From assembly GCF_001908275.1 (NCBI RefSeq), contig NZ_CP018620.1, positions 2,604,001 through 2,668,000 of the forward strand: DNA of 64,000 bases. The letters are read 5' to 3'. The position numbers and the translations under genes were made by a program. The notes under the pieces were generated by a model. The model worked only from the letters and a program-made list of their open reading frames with translations. It ran no database searches and was not told the origin of the DNA. This document shows positions 1-7,677 of this stretch, piece after piece. How positions within the stretch are numbered: position 1 is the stretch's first letter; each line of letters begins with the position of its first letter. This stretch comes from Paenibacillus xylanexedens. Lineage in GTDB: Bacteria > Bacillota > Bacilli > Paenibacillales > Paenibacillaceae.

Positions 1-1
1 G

Positions 2-613
2 GAGCGTCGGATGGGCATCTTCCGCACGTTCACATTGCATTGCCTGAAGGCGCAGACGAATCAGGATTTCCTCACAGTGGTGAAGTTGTCCAAGGAATCG
101 GGGGAATTAATGCAGGAGATTCTGGCGGATCAGGAGCCGCTTCCTTCCAATATTCGTTTTGGAACCAATATCGAGAGTGTGCGTGCCATTTTGGCGTTTG
201 CCAAAGGTACGGAGCAGCTATATATTGCCCGTCTGGATTCGGATGATCTGTATCATAAAACCTTTGTTCAACAGCTCTACGATATTCAACCACAGCCGCA
301 GACGATGGCACTGATCAACCAGAACGGATATCTGTGGGACAGTGTGAATAACGAGATGGCCCCAGCGTTTCACCGTTCTCCGCAATTCTATGTCTACTTA
401 TATCAGACAGCCGAATACGCAGCAGGATACCGGGTCAAGCTTCCGGGCAGAGGTACACATGGCAATGTCATTGAACTGCCGCACGAGCTGCTTGCTCCGC
501 GCAATTATGTCAACATCGTACATTCGAGCAATACTTCAACCAAAAAGGTACCGCCCAAAGACCGGTTAAGCCGGGATGAGATGGCACAGGTACTACGCGA
601 ATTCATGATCTGA
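2..613 (+). CDS. Glycosyltransferase-like protein, 5' end outside window
   Basis: The frame is open from the left edge, so the N-terminus is missing; the ATG at 11 is probably internal. About 200 residues are visible. A DSDD motif near nucleotide 236 resembles the DXD metal/nucleotide-sugar site of GT-A transferases, and the segment before it (around KAQTNQDF) resembles the start of the nucleotide-binding fold in putative rhamnosyltransferases and family 2 enzymes. The stop lies 18 bases before the next gene, which has its own ribosome site, so it belongs to the sugar-nucleotide operon that follows. The likely role is adding a sugar to a surface or flagellar glycan; donor and acceptor cannot be told. 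Confidence 0.65.
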   Translation, partial: ERRMGIFRTFTLHCLKAQTNQDFLTVVKLSKESGELMQEILADQEPLPSNIRFGTNIESVRAILAFAKGTEQLYIARLDSDDLYHKTFVQQLYDIQPQPQTMALINQNGYLWDSVNNEMAPAFHRSPQFYVYLYQTAEYAAGYRVKLPGRGTHGNVIELPHELLAPRNYVNIVHSSNTSTKKVPPKDRLSRDEMAQVLREFMI

Positions 614-631
614 TCAGGGAGGGATTCATCC

Positions 632-1621
632 ATGATTCAAGGACAAACGATTCTGATCACCGGAGGAACGGGCTCCTGGGGTCAAAAGCTGACTGAGGTA
701 CTGCTGGAGCAGAACCCGGCTGAGATTCGCCTTCTGTCACGTAATGAATACGCCCAGATTGCGATGCAGCGAGAGTTCAACTATGATCCGCGTCTGCGAT
801 TCATCATTGGGGATATCCGCGATTATCGGGCAGTGGAAGATGCATGCAGAGGTGTGGGTGTGCTCTTCCATCTGGCTGCACTGAAGCATGTTCCGGTCTG
901 CGAGGACCAACCTGATGAAGCGTTCAAGACCAATGTAATCGGGACCCAGAATATTATTCGGGCTGCGATACGTATGAAGGTTGCCAAAGTCATCGATGTG
1001 TCCACCGATAAGGCGGTAGATCCGATTAACGTATATGGCATGACAAAGGCTTTGGGTGAAAAAATGATGATCCGTGCCAACTGGCTAAGTGAAGGTACCC
1101 GGTTTGTCTGCATCCGCGGGGGCAATGTGCTTGGAACCAGCGGCAGTGTCGTGCCCTTGTTCCGTCGTCAGATCAATGAAGGCAAAAGCCCGACCATTAC
1201 GGATATAGGCATGACCCGTTTTTTCCTGACGCGTACCGAAGCTATACATTTACTTCTTAAGGCGGCTGAGGCGGCTGTGGGCGGAGAGACTTTTGTGATG
1301 AAAATGAAAGCTTCCAAGATGACGGAACTTGCATCCGTCATGTTGGAACAGGCAGGTCGTCCATCCTTCGATTATAAGGTGACGGGCATACGTCCAGGCG
1401 AGAAACTACATGAAGTGCTGATCTCGCCCTATGAAGCGCCGCGTACGTACCAATACGATGCACAGTATTATGTCATCCTGCCGGAGCACAAGGACAAGAG
1501 CCTGACGGATCAGTACAGCAGTCTGCCACGTGTGAACTTCTCCGAGTATCGCTCGGACAGTGCCATGATGAACAAACCAGCGATTGCCCGGTTTTTGCGT
1601 GCAGGTGGCTATATCGATTAG
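632..1621 (+). CDS. NAD-dependent sugar-nucleotide epimerase/dehydratase (PseB/CapD type)
   Basis: A 329-residue soluble extended SDR enzyme. The Rossmann motif TGGTGSWG is at residues 10-17, STDKAV near 128, and the catalytic YxxxK as YGMTK near 138. The family covers UDP-GlcNAc 4,6-dehydratases (PseB, FlaA1) and CapD-like enzymes that make precursors for flagellar or capsular sugars. It lacks the membrane domain of large CapD proteins, so a cytoplasmic PseB-like enzyme is most likely. The start has AGGGAGG eight bases upstream. The next gene encodes a nucleotide-sugar dehydrogenase, so the pair could convert UDP-GlcNAc to modified deoxy or uronic sugars. Exact substrate is inference. Confidence 0.85.
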   Translation: MIQGQTILITGGTGSWGQKLTEVLLEQNPAEIRLLSRNEYAQIAMQREFNYDPRLRFIIGDIRDYRAVEDACRGVGVLFHLAALKHVPVCEDQPDEAFKTNVIGTQNIIRAAIRMKVAKVIDVSTDKAVDPINVYGMTKALGEKMMIRANWLSEGTRFVCIRGGNVLGTSGSVVPLFRRQINEGKSPTITDIGMTRFFLTRTEAIHLLLKAAEAAVGGETFVMKMKASKMTELASVMLEQAGRPSFDYKVTGIRPGEKLHEVLISPYEAPRTYQYDAQYYVILPEHKDKSLTDQYSSLPRVNFSEYRSDSAMMNKPAIARFLRAGGYID

Positions 1622-1661
1622 GGTGTGTCTCAAAACTCGTTCGGAGTTTTCAGACACACCC
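1621..1661 (+). promoter_or_regulatory. Strong stem-loop between dehydratase and dehydrogenase genes
   Basis: Two 10-base arms (GGGTGTGTCT / AGACACACCC) enclose a second 7-base stem (AAAACTC / GAGTTTT) around a GTTCG loop, with one C-C mismatch. The stem begins on the last base of the stop codon of the upstream gene. No T-run follows, so it is not a standard terminator; it may be an RNA-stabilising or processing hairpin in the operon. Confidence 0.6.
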
Positions 1662-1696
1662 ACCGAGGGGAGGCGGAGCGTTTGGAGGTGGAAGGA

Positions 1697-3100
1697 ATGG
1701 AAGAAAACCATCAACACAACCAGCACGAAGGTAATGAAGAGTTACAGCAACGTACCCTAATACAACATATTAATGACCGCTCCCTAAAAGCTGTTGTCAT
1801 TGGTCTCGGTTATGTTGGTTTACCCATGGCTGTAGAGATGGCACAGGCAGGTTATCAAGTCCACGGGATTGACATCGATACTTCCAAGGTAGCCAAGCTG
1901 AACGCCGGGAATTCGTATGTCATAGGTATAGAAGATGATGTTGTGCAGTCGCTTATACAGGCTGGATTATTCACGGCAAGTACCGATTATGCAGCGGTAG
2001 CACAGGCCAATGTGATTGTAATCTGTGTGCCCACTCCGCTGACTGCCGAGCATCAACCGGATATCTCGTATATTTCGGCCGCGGTGGATGGCATGACTCC
2101 GTATTTGCAGGAAGGCAGCCTGGTTATATTGGAAAGCACGACCTATCCGGGCACAACGGAGGAACGCGTGAAACAACCGATTGAAGCGGCAAACGGCTGG
2201 CGAGCTGGAGAACAGTTCTACGTCTGTTATTCTCCAGAGCGGGTAGATCCGGGCAGTGTGCATTATGGTGTGAAAAATACCCCGAAGATTATTGGTGGTT
2301 CCACACCCGCTTGTCTGAATTATGGTAAACAGTTCTACGGCTCGTTCCTCAACGAAGTTGTTCCGGTAAGTTCAACAACGGTAGCGGAGACGGCAAAGCT
2401 GTTCGAAAATACATTTCGCAGTGTCAATATTGCACTCGTGAATGAGCTGACCCCGGCCTGTGAACAGATGGGGGTAAACATCTGGGAAGTACTGAATGCG
2501 GCGGCAACCAAGCCGTTTGGTTATATGCCATTCTATCCCGGTCCCGGCATCGGCGGGCACTGTATCCCAATCGATCCGATCTATCTGTCCTGGGCTGCAA
2601 ACCGTCAGGGATCGGAACTGCAGTTCATCCAGCTGGCGGATGCAACCAATCGGCAAATGCCAGAGAGAGTGGTGAAGCGTGCTACGGAGCTGCTGGAGCA
2701 GCATGGTGTATCTGTGCGGGGAGCACGTGTTGTACTCGCGGGTATGGCTTACAAAAAAGACATTGACGACCTGCGCGAGTCACCAGCGCTGGATGTCTTC
2801 CGGTTGCTGAGCGCAGCAGGTGCAGATGTGGTTTTCACCGATCCAATGGTGCCTGTCTTCCGTAAGGATGATGGTACAGTGTTGCACGCTAGTCCGGCGG
2901 TGCCAGAATTGTGGACAGGAGCTGATCTGGTGATCATCACCACGGATCATTCGGCATTCGATTATCAGGAGATGGCAGATCATGCAAAGCTGATTTTTGA
3001 TACACGCAATGCAACGGCCGGATGCCACGGGGGAAATATTGTGGTGCTGGGTCAGCCGGTTCACCGAGTGAAAACGGGAGAAACCTATGGCGAATCATGA
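1697..3100 (+). CDS. Nucleotide-sugar dehydrogenase (UDP-sugar 6-dehydrogenase family)
   Basis: Oxidises C6 of a UDP-hexose to the uronic acid with two NAD. The N-terminal Rossmann motif VVIGLGYVGLPMA is typical of UDP-glucose/UDP-ManNAc/UDP-GlcNAc dehydrogenases. The catalytic-cysteine motif is read as GPGIGGHCIPIDP, and the C-terminal UDP-binding domain includes AGMAYKKDIDDLRESPA. The frame is open back to 1625, but that start lies inside a hairpin; ATG 1697 has GGAGG eight bases upstream and gives about 467 residues. GGHCIPIDP favours the WecC/TviB branch over the plain UDP-glucose enzyme. The stop overlaps the next gene by 14 bases, implying coupled translation. Confidence 0.87.
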   Translation: MEENHQHNQHEGNEELQQRTLIQHINDRSLKAVVIGLGYVGLPMAVEMAQAGYQVHGIDIDTSKVAKLNAGNSYVIGIEDDVVQSLIQAGLFTASTDYAAVAQANVIVICVPTPLTAEHQPDISYISAAVDGMTPYLQEGSLVILESTTYPGTTEERVKQPIEAANGWRAGEQFYVCYSPERVDPGSVHYGVKNTPKIIGGSTPACLNYGKQFYGSFLNEVVPVSSTTVAETAKLFENTFRSVNIALVNELTPACEQMGVNIWEVLNAAATKPFGYMPFYPGPGIGGHCIPIDPIYLSWAANRQGSELQFIQLADATNRQMPERVVKRATELLEQHGVSVRGARVVLAGMAYKKDIDDLRESPALDVFRLLSAAGADVVFTDPMVPVFRKDDGTVLHASPAVPELWTGADLVIITTDHSAFDYQEMADHAKLIFDTRNATAGCHGGNIVVLGQPVHRVKTGETYGES

Positions 3101-3833
3101 TCGAGTGAGCGAACGCTATTACGGCGAGATTAATTCGGAGGATTCTCATGAAGCGACAAGAACGCGTATCCACTGGATGTGTCGTGAGGCGACAGGCAAA
3201 CGCATCCTGGATGTCGGGTGCAGTCAGGGCATTACGTCCATTCTGCTGGCACGTGAAGGATTTCGTGTCACTGGCATTGATTTGGAAGAGGAAAGTGTCC
3301 GGTATGCGCAAGCTGAGCTTGCGAAAGAGTCTAGGCCAGTTAGGAACAATGTAGATTTTAGAATGCTGGATATTACACAATGGAAAGTAAGGACGATCTT
3401 TGATACGGTGCTGCTTGGAGAAGTGCTGGAGCATTTTGCTCATCCGGAGACGTTGTTGATCCAGATTCATCGGCTGTTACAAGAAGATGGGACGTTGGTT
3501 GTAACCGTGCCGTATGGGTATCACCCGTTCTATGACCATAAGCAGACCTTCTATGCGGGAAGTCTGGCGATGACCCTGATGCCGTATTTTGAAGTCTTGA
3601 AACTGGAAGTTCATCATAAATATCTATGTTGCGTGGCCCGCAAACGGCGGAGTACACAACTGCATATGTCGCCGACTTTGGACCAACTGATGGAGTGGAT
3701 GGAGCTGGATCATGTCCATTTTTCCGAGGTGGAACGTAATCATCTCCGCGCAATGAAACAGCGCAAGAAGGCTTTGGACAGTGCGGTGGAGCAGGTGAAA
3801 CGGCTTCGCCGTCAGGAGAGTGGGGAAGGGTAG
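3087..3833 (+). CDS. Class I SAM-dependent methyltransferase
   Basis: The SAM-binding motif ILDVGCSQGITS is at residues 38-49 and the acidic motif II (TGIDLEEESV) follows, with a later LGEVLEHF motif, as in Methyltransf_11/UbiE-like enzymes of sugar and lipid pathways. At 248 residues it is slightly long, with a basic helical C-terminal tail (QRKKALDSAVEQVKRLRR) that may contact a partner or membrane. It overlaps the dehydrogenase gene by 14 bases and probably methylates a sugar in the same glycan pathway; the acceptor is unknown. Confidence 0.8.
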   Translation: MANHDRVSERYYGEINSEDSHEATRTRIHWMCREATGKRILDVGCSQGITSILLAREGFRVTGIDLEEESVRYAQAELAKESRPVRNNVDFRMLDITQWKVRTIFDTVLLGEVLEHFAHPETLLIQIHRLLQEDGTLVVTVPYGYHPFYDHKQTFYAGSLAMTLMPYFEVLKLEVHHKYLCCVARKRRSTQLHMSPTLDQLMEWMELDHVHFSEVERNHLRAMKQRKKALDSAVEQVKRLRRQESGEG

Positions 3834-3876
3834 CAGTGAAGGTAGGGATAGGGACAGCGGCAAGGGCAGGAGTATT

Positions 3877-4071
3877 CTAACGAATCACACACACCTTATT
3901 TAGATGATTTTGGAGAGATGAGAAATGTAACGAATCTCAGCGACGCTATTTCATCCAAAAGCTGTGATAAACGACGAATGGATGCCTATAATGCGAGAAT
4001 AGCGGGTCTCAGATTCGTTACATTTTCCAAGTGGCTGAAATACACCAAATAGCGTCACCTCAGTTCGTTAG
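3877..4071. repeat. Nested inverted repeats (four copies of a ~25-base unit)
   Basis: This 457-base gene-free gap (3834-4290) holds four related units with consensus near GTAACGAATCTCAGCGACGC followed by TATTT. Two are direct (from 3877 and 3928) and two inverted (ending 4022 and 4071). The inner pair has perfect 15-base arms at 3923-3937 and 4011-4025 plus a second 6-base match (GCTATT). It resembles a REP/BIME-type intergenic repeat rather than coding sequence. Confidence 0.7.
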
Positions 4072-4290
4072 CCACAGTGAAAATGAAATGAAATCTTTAT
4101 TGAACTTTGAGATTTGGGAGAATGAGTGTGAAAGCAGCCTCTTGTAGTGGTAGCGCTGATTCTTGGTTTACAAGTTAATCGTAAGTTTGAAGAGAAAATT
4201 GGAGTGGCTTAGTACCAGTACCTGGTCAATGAAAGAACAAACCCGTTATGAAATTTCGCAATACGCGTACGACAGGAAGGGGCTCAAAAC

Positions 4291-5421
4291 GTGATCACCA
4301 TCAGTCTGTGCATGATTGTGAAGAACGAGGAACGCACGCTGGCGCGCTGTCTGGACTCGGTTGCCGGCATCGCGGAAGAGATCGTCATTGTGGATACCGG
4401 TTCATCGGATGGCACGATGGACATCGCTGCGCAGTATACCGACCAGGTCTACACGTATGAATGGAAGGAAGACTTTGCCGCAGCGCGGAATGAGTCATTC
4501 GCCAAAGCCACGCAGGAGTATATCCTGTGGCTGGATGCGGATGATGTGTTGCTGCCCGCGGAACGGGCGAAGCTGGAGGTGTTGAAGCAGCAGCTTCCGT
4601 CCGGGGGGAAGACGGAAGCTGTGATCTTGAACTACACGCTGGCCGAGGCGGCGGAGGGAAGTCCACTTGTGACGGACCGACGCCTTCGCCTGGTCAAGCG
4701 GGATAGCGGGTGCCGCTGGCATGGCCGGCTGCACGAGCAGCTTAGCTTCCCGCGGGGCGAGGTCATTACGGCAGATATTGCCGTCACGCATCGCCGCGAA
4801 GCGGGGCATCATTCGGCGCGAAACGTGCGCATTCTGCGCAAATGGATCGCCGAAGAGGGCGTAGCCCAAGGTCGCCTGCTGTTTTATTATGCAGGCGAAT
4901 GTTATGACCGCCAGCGTTATGCGGCGGCGGTACGCGGTTACATGAAGCTGCTGGAGCAGCCAAGCGGTTACCGCGAGGATCGCCTGATTGCCTGCGCGCG
5001 GCTGGCGGAATGTTATGAACGACTGGGCGAGCCGGGCCGCAAGCTCGGCGCATTGCTGCAGTCGTTCCAGTATGATCTGCCACATGCCGACTTCTGCTGT
5101 GCCATTGCGGCCTGTTTCCATGAGCGGCAGGAACCTGTCTCGGCGATCTACTGGTATATGCAGGCGGTGGACGTGAGCAGCCGCGATCCGGGTCTGCGCC
5201 CGGTGCCTGTGGCCTGCCGCACCTGGCTGCCACATGCCCGTTTATCCCTTTGTTATGCCCATCTGGGCAACTGGGAGCACGCATTGATGCATAACACCAA
5301 AGCCCGTGAGTACTTGCCCAACGATCCCGGGTTGCTTGCCAATCGGCAGAAGCTCGAAGTGGTGGTACGCAAGGAGATGAAGGAGCGTGAAGAACGTGGT
5401 GAAGTGTCACCGCGTAAGTAG
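4291..5421 (+). CDS. Family 2 glycosyltransferase with C-terminal helical repeats
   Basis: The N-terminal GT2 domain shows ISLCMIVKNEERTLARCLDS, then IVDTGSSDGT and the DXD site LDADD near residue 78; this is the SPBc2 SunS-like/WcaA type. After residue about 200, repeated helix-pair segments (FYYAGECYDRQRYAAAVRGY, ARLAECYERLGE, LSLCYAHLGNWEHA) look like TPR motifs that could bind acceptor protein. Start is GTG 4291 with GGAAGGGG upstream. GC content is higher than its neighbours. It probably glycosylates a surface protein such as flagellin; that is inference from neighbours. Confidence 0.85.
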   Translation: MITISLCMIVKNEERTLARCLDSVAGIAEEIVIVDTGSSDGTMDIAAQYTDQVYTYEWKEDFAAARNESFAKATQEYILWLDADDVLLPAERAKLEVLKQQLPSGGKTEAVILNYTLAEAAEGSPLVTDRRLRLVKRDSGCRWHGRLHEQLSFPRGEVITADIAVTHRREAGHHSARNVRILRKWIAEEGVAQGRLLFYYAGECYDRQRYAAAVRGYMKLLEQPSGYREDRLIACARLAECYERLGEPGRKLGALLQSFQYDLPHADFCCAIAACFHERQEPVSAIYWYMQAVDVSSRDPGLRPVPVACRTWLPHARLSLCYAHLGNWEHALMHNTKAREYLPNDPGLLANRQKLEVVVRKEMKEREERGEVSPRK

Positions 5422-5597
5422 GGAGACAACTGGGACAGATGAGGACAGAAGGGTTTGAAGCGGGAGTAGAGATAGAGAAATAGATTGAAGCAGAATTGCA
5501 AGGACAACAAAAACTAATCGTTGCTGTAGGATGCGATAGGACGGATCAGTGTGAAAATAAGGGTTGAGCGGAAATAGAGTGTAAGGCACAATTGCGA

Positions 5598-5765
5598 GCA
5601 GAAGCAGAAGCAGAAGCAGAAGCAGAAGCAGAAGCAGAAGCAGAAGCAGAAGCAGAAGCAGAAGCAGAAGCAGAAGCAGAAGCAGAAGCAGAAGCAGAAG
5701 CAGAAGCAGAAGCAGAAGCAGAAGCAGAAGCAGAAGCAGAAGCAGAAGCAGAAGCAGAAGCAGAA
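5598..5765. repeat. Perfect hexanucleotide microsatellite (GCAGAA)x28
   Basis: Exactly 168 bases of uninterrupted GCAGAA lie between the stop of the GT2 gene (5421) and a terminator (5913). One frame reads as alternating Glu-Ala and the opposite strand as poly-Leu, but neither has a credible ribosome site or family signature, so it is treated as non-coding. The lack of any interruption implies recent or ongoing slippage. The rest of the 5422-6121 gap holds no gene. Confidence 0.97.
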
Positions 5766-5912
5766 GCGGATTAAGAGGTAGAATAGATATAATAGATAAA
5801 TTATGATGCTGCCATATGTTTAAAGTCCGATAGCTACGAAGTTGGTAGTAAACAAGCATATTAGATCACAATGAAGTATAAGTAATTACACGATAACATG
5901 TAGAACAAGCGT

Positions 5913-5955
5913 AGCCCCGCTTAACCGAAAGAGTCGGTGAGCGGGGCTTTTTACG
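5913..5955 (+). terminator. Rho-independent terminator
   Basis: Stem AGCCCCGCT / AGCGGGGCT with an internal ACCGA/TCGGT stem, followed by TTTTT. It closes the glycan block downstream of the microsatellite. Confidence 0.9.
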
Positions 5956-6121
5956 CTTCTCGTACCGCGTGTATCTCCTACATGGTGTAATGAAAGTAGC
6001 ATTTGGTGAAATTTTCACAAGGCTTACACCGCGTAAAACTTCTGATGTGCGGTGCAGTGAAGATTAGGCATCAGGATGGAACTTCCCGCGTTTTAGACTT
6101 GCACTATGTTGCTAAGTTGCT

Positions 6122-6646
6122 TTACTTTTCGGGTGCCAAGCATCGCACAGACTGGTCTTTCATCCGTAAGCTTTTGCACGCCCAGCCCCATCCATCATAT
6201 ATTTCGTCATCGATGTTGAGGGTTATGGTCTCATCCGTATATTCATTCCAGTTTTCAATCCGGAGCGTGTTTTCACTTTCCCATTCAAGATGGTTATTTC
6301 CGTGGTGCTTGGCACGATAGATCGTTTTTACCGTGGCGTCCTCAGGGGCATTTGTCTTCTTTACATCGACCCAGATCGTAATCCCGCCTGCGGCACCACC
6401 GTAAGGTACACCGTAAATTTCGGCAGTATAGTCACCATTACGTGAAGGCATGGAATAGCTTAATTCTCCTTTCTCAGAACGGTCAAACGTGGAGAAGTAA
6501 GGACGGAGCCAGAAATACAGGAATAAGGCAACGAACAGTACAAGAATCAACAATGTAAATGTAGTAAGAATAGGGTGTCTACGTATCCAAGGTTTGCGAG
6601 AATCTGTATGGGATGAACTTGAATTAGCTTGAGTATTTGAGTCCAT
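6122..6646 (-). CDS. Membrane-anchored DUF5412-like protein
   Basis: 174 residues: a basic N-terminal tail, one strong membrane segment (about residues 28-48, ILTTFTLLILVLFVALFLYF) and an extracytoplasmic beta-rich domain. The segment NGDYTAEIYG...GGITIWVDVKK, then NHLEWESENTLRIENW, matches the pattern of DUF5412-type proteins, which are of unknown function. Start ATG has GGAGG at good spacing. It is 23 bases downstream of the AraC regulator on the same strand, so probably one transcript. Confidence 0.6.
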   Translation of the reverse strand: MDSNTQANSSSSHTDSRKPWIRRHPILTTFTLLILVLFVALFLYFWLRPYFSTFDRSEKGELSYSMPSRNGDYTAEIYGVPYGGAAGGITIWVDVKKTNAPEDATVKTIYRAKHHGNNHLEWESENTLRIENWNEYTDETITLNIDDEIYDGWGWACKSLRMKDQSVRCLAPEK

Positions 6647-6669
6647 AAGGTTGAACCTCCATTTGCAGC

Positions 6670-7563
6670 TTACAGTGAAATTTGCTTTGCAGGAATATAA
6701 ATGTCCATTTCTCCGTAGTGGTCCTGAGCCAGACTGCCATCAATTCTTTCAAAATAGTAGGGATCACTCTTCTCGTACCCCGAATGGCTCTGCCAATATT
6801 CATCGATAAATGTCCAGACACTGTCCAAATGATCAATGTTGATGAGACTTGGATGGAAATCACAGACGAATTTGAATACGGCATACTGGTTGGCCGGGAC
6901 CTCAATTCCGTCCAGTTCTTCAGGGATATGCTCCAGACTGGTGACCTCTACAGACGGCTGGTATGTACTGTAATCCTCGTTAATTTCATTGGTAAATCCG
7001 ATATATACGTTGGGTTGCAGCACGTTAGGAATCGAATGAAAGTGTTTTTCAAAAAAGTCGTTGCCTGCTGAATTGGCTTCATAGTGTTCTTCATTATCTG
7101 CATACCGAATGTGGGACCGTTGCCCAATGAGTTTCATGGCCGGTTTTCGTACATACGTTGGTTTGAAAATATATCCATATGGAAGCCTCGTGATCATGGA
7201 CGAAGTCATGCGGGCTGTGAATTCAAGGTTTCCAGCTCCCTGTTTGCGATACTGCAGGGGTGTAATGCCGAAGGCTTGTTTGAAAGCACGTATGTAGGAT
7301 TGTTCATGTTCAAAAGCGTAATGTCCGCTGATATCGATAATCTTCCAGTTCAGATTCACCAATTGCTCGAGGCTGCGTGCCAATTTGCGTGAGCGAATGT
7401 ATTCTCCAGGCAATTGTCCGCTGACATGTTTGAACATGCGATGCAGGTGGAATTTGGATATATGAGTCACAGATGCCAGATGATCCAGCGTTAATTTGTC
7501 TTGAATATGGTCTTCTATGTAGTCGAATAGCTTATCCAGTGTGTCTAGCAGATCGTGTTGCAT
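6670..7563 (-). CDS. AraC-family regulator with GyrI-like effector domain
   Basis: The N-terminal AraC/XylS DNA-binding domain (residues about 8-105) has two helix-turn-helix motifs, ending with the characteristic SYIRAFKQAFGITPLQYRK. The remaining ~180 residues fit the GyrI/SOUL-like ligand-binding fold used by Rob/BmrR-type regulators of drug export. It is transcribed divergently from the ABC exporter pair beginning at 7678, with only 114 bases between, so control of that exporter in response to a small lipophilic compound is a reasonable inference. Confidence 0.87.
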   Translation of the reverse strand: MQHDLLDTLDKLFDYIEDHIQDKLTLDHLASVTHISKFHLHRMFKHVSGQLPGEYIRSRKLARSLEQLVNLNWKIIDISGHYAFEHEQSYIRAFKQAFGITPLQYRKQGAGNLEFTARMTSSMITRLPYGYIFKPTYVRKPAMKLIGQRSHIRYADNEEHYEANSAGNDFFEKHFHSIPNVLQPNVYIGFTNEINEDYSTYQPSVEVTSLEHIPEELDGIEVPANQYAVFKFVCDFHPSLINIDHLDSVWTFIDEYWQSHSGYEKSDPYYFERIDGSLAQDHYGEMDIYIPAKQISL

Positions 7564-7677
7564 ATCAATCTCCCTACTTCTAATAGTACTTACAGCAATA
7601 AATGTTCATTTTTTCCTTATTACCGATGATATCATAACCAAGTACATAATTTAATGACAAGATTGGAGAAAGCATCC

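Noticed and set aside
5592..5774. Open frame of Glu-Ala repeats, and poly-Leu frame on the other strand (5407-5859)
   Set aside because: Products of the GCAGAA repeat; no ribosome site or protein family.
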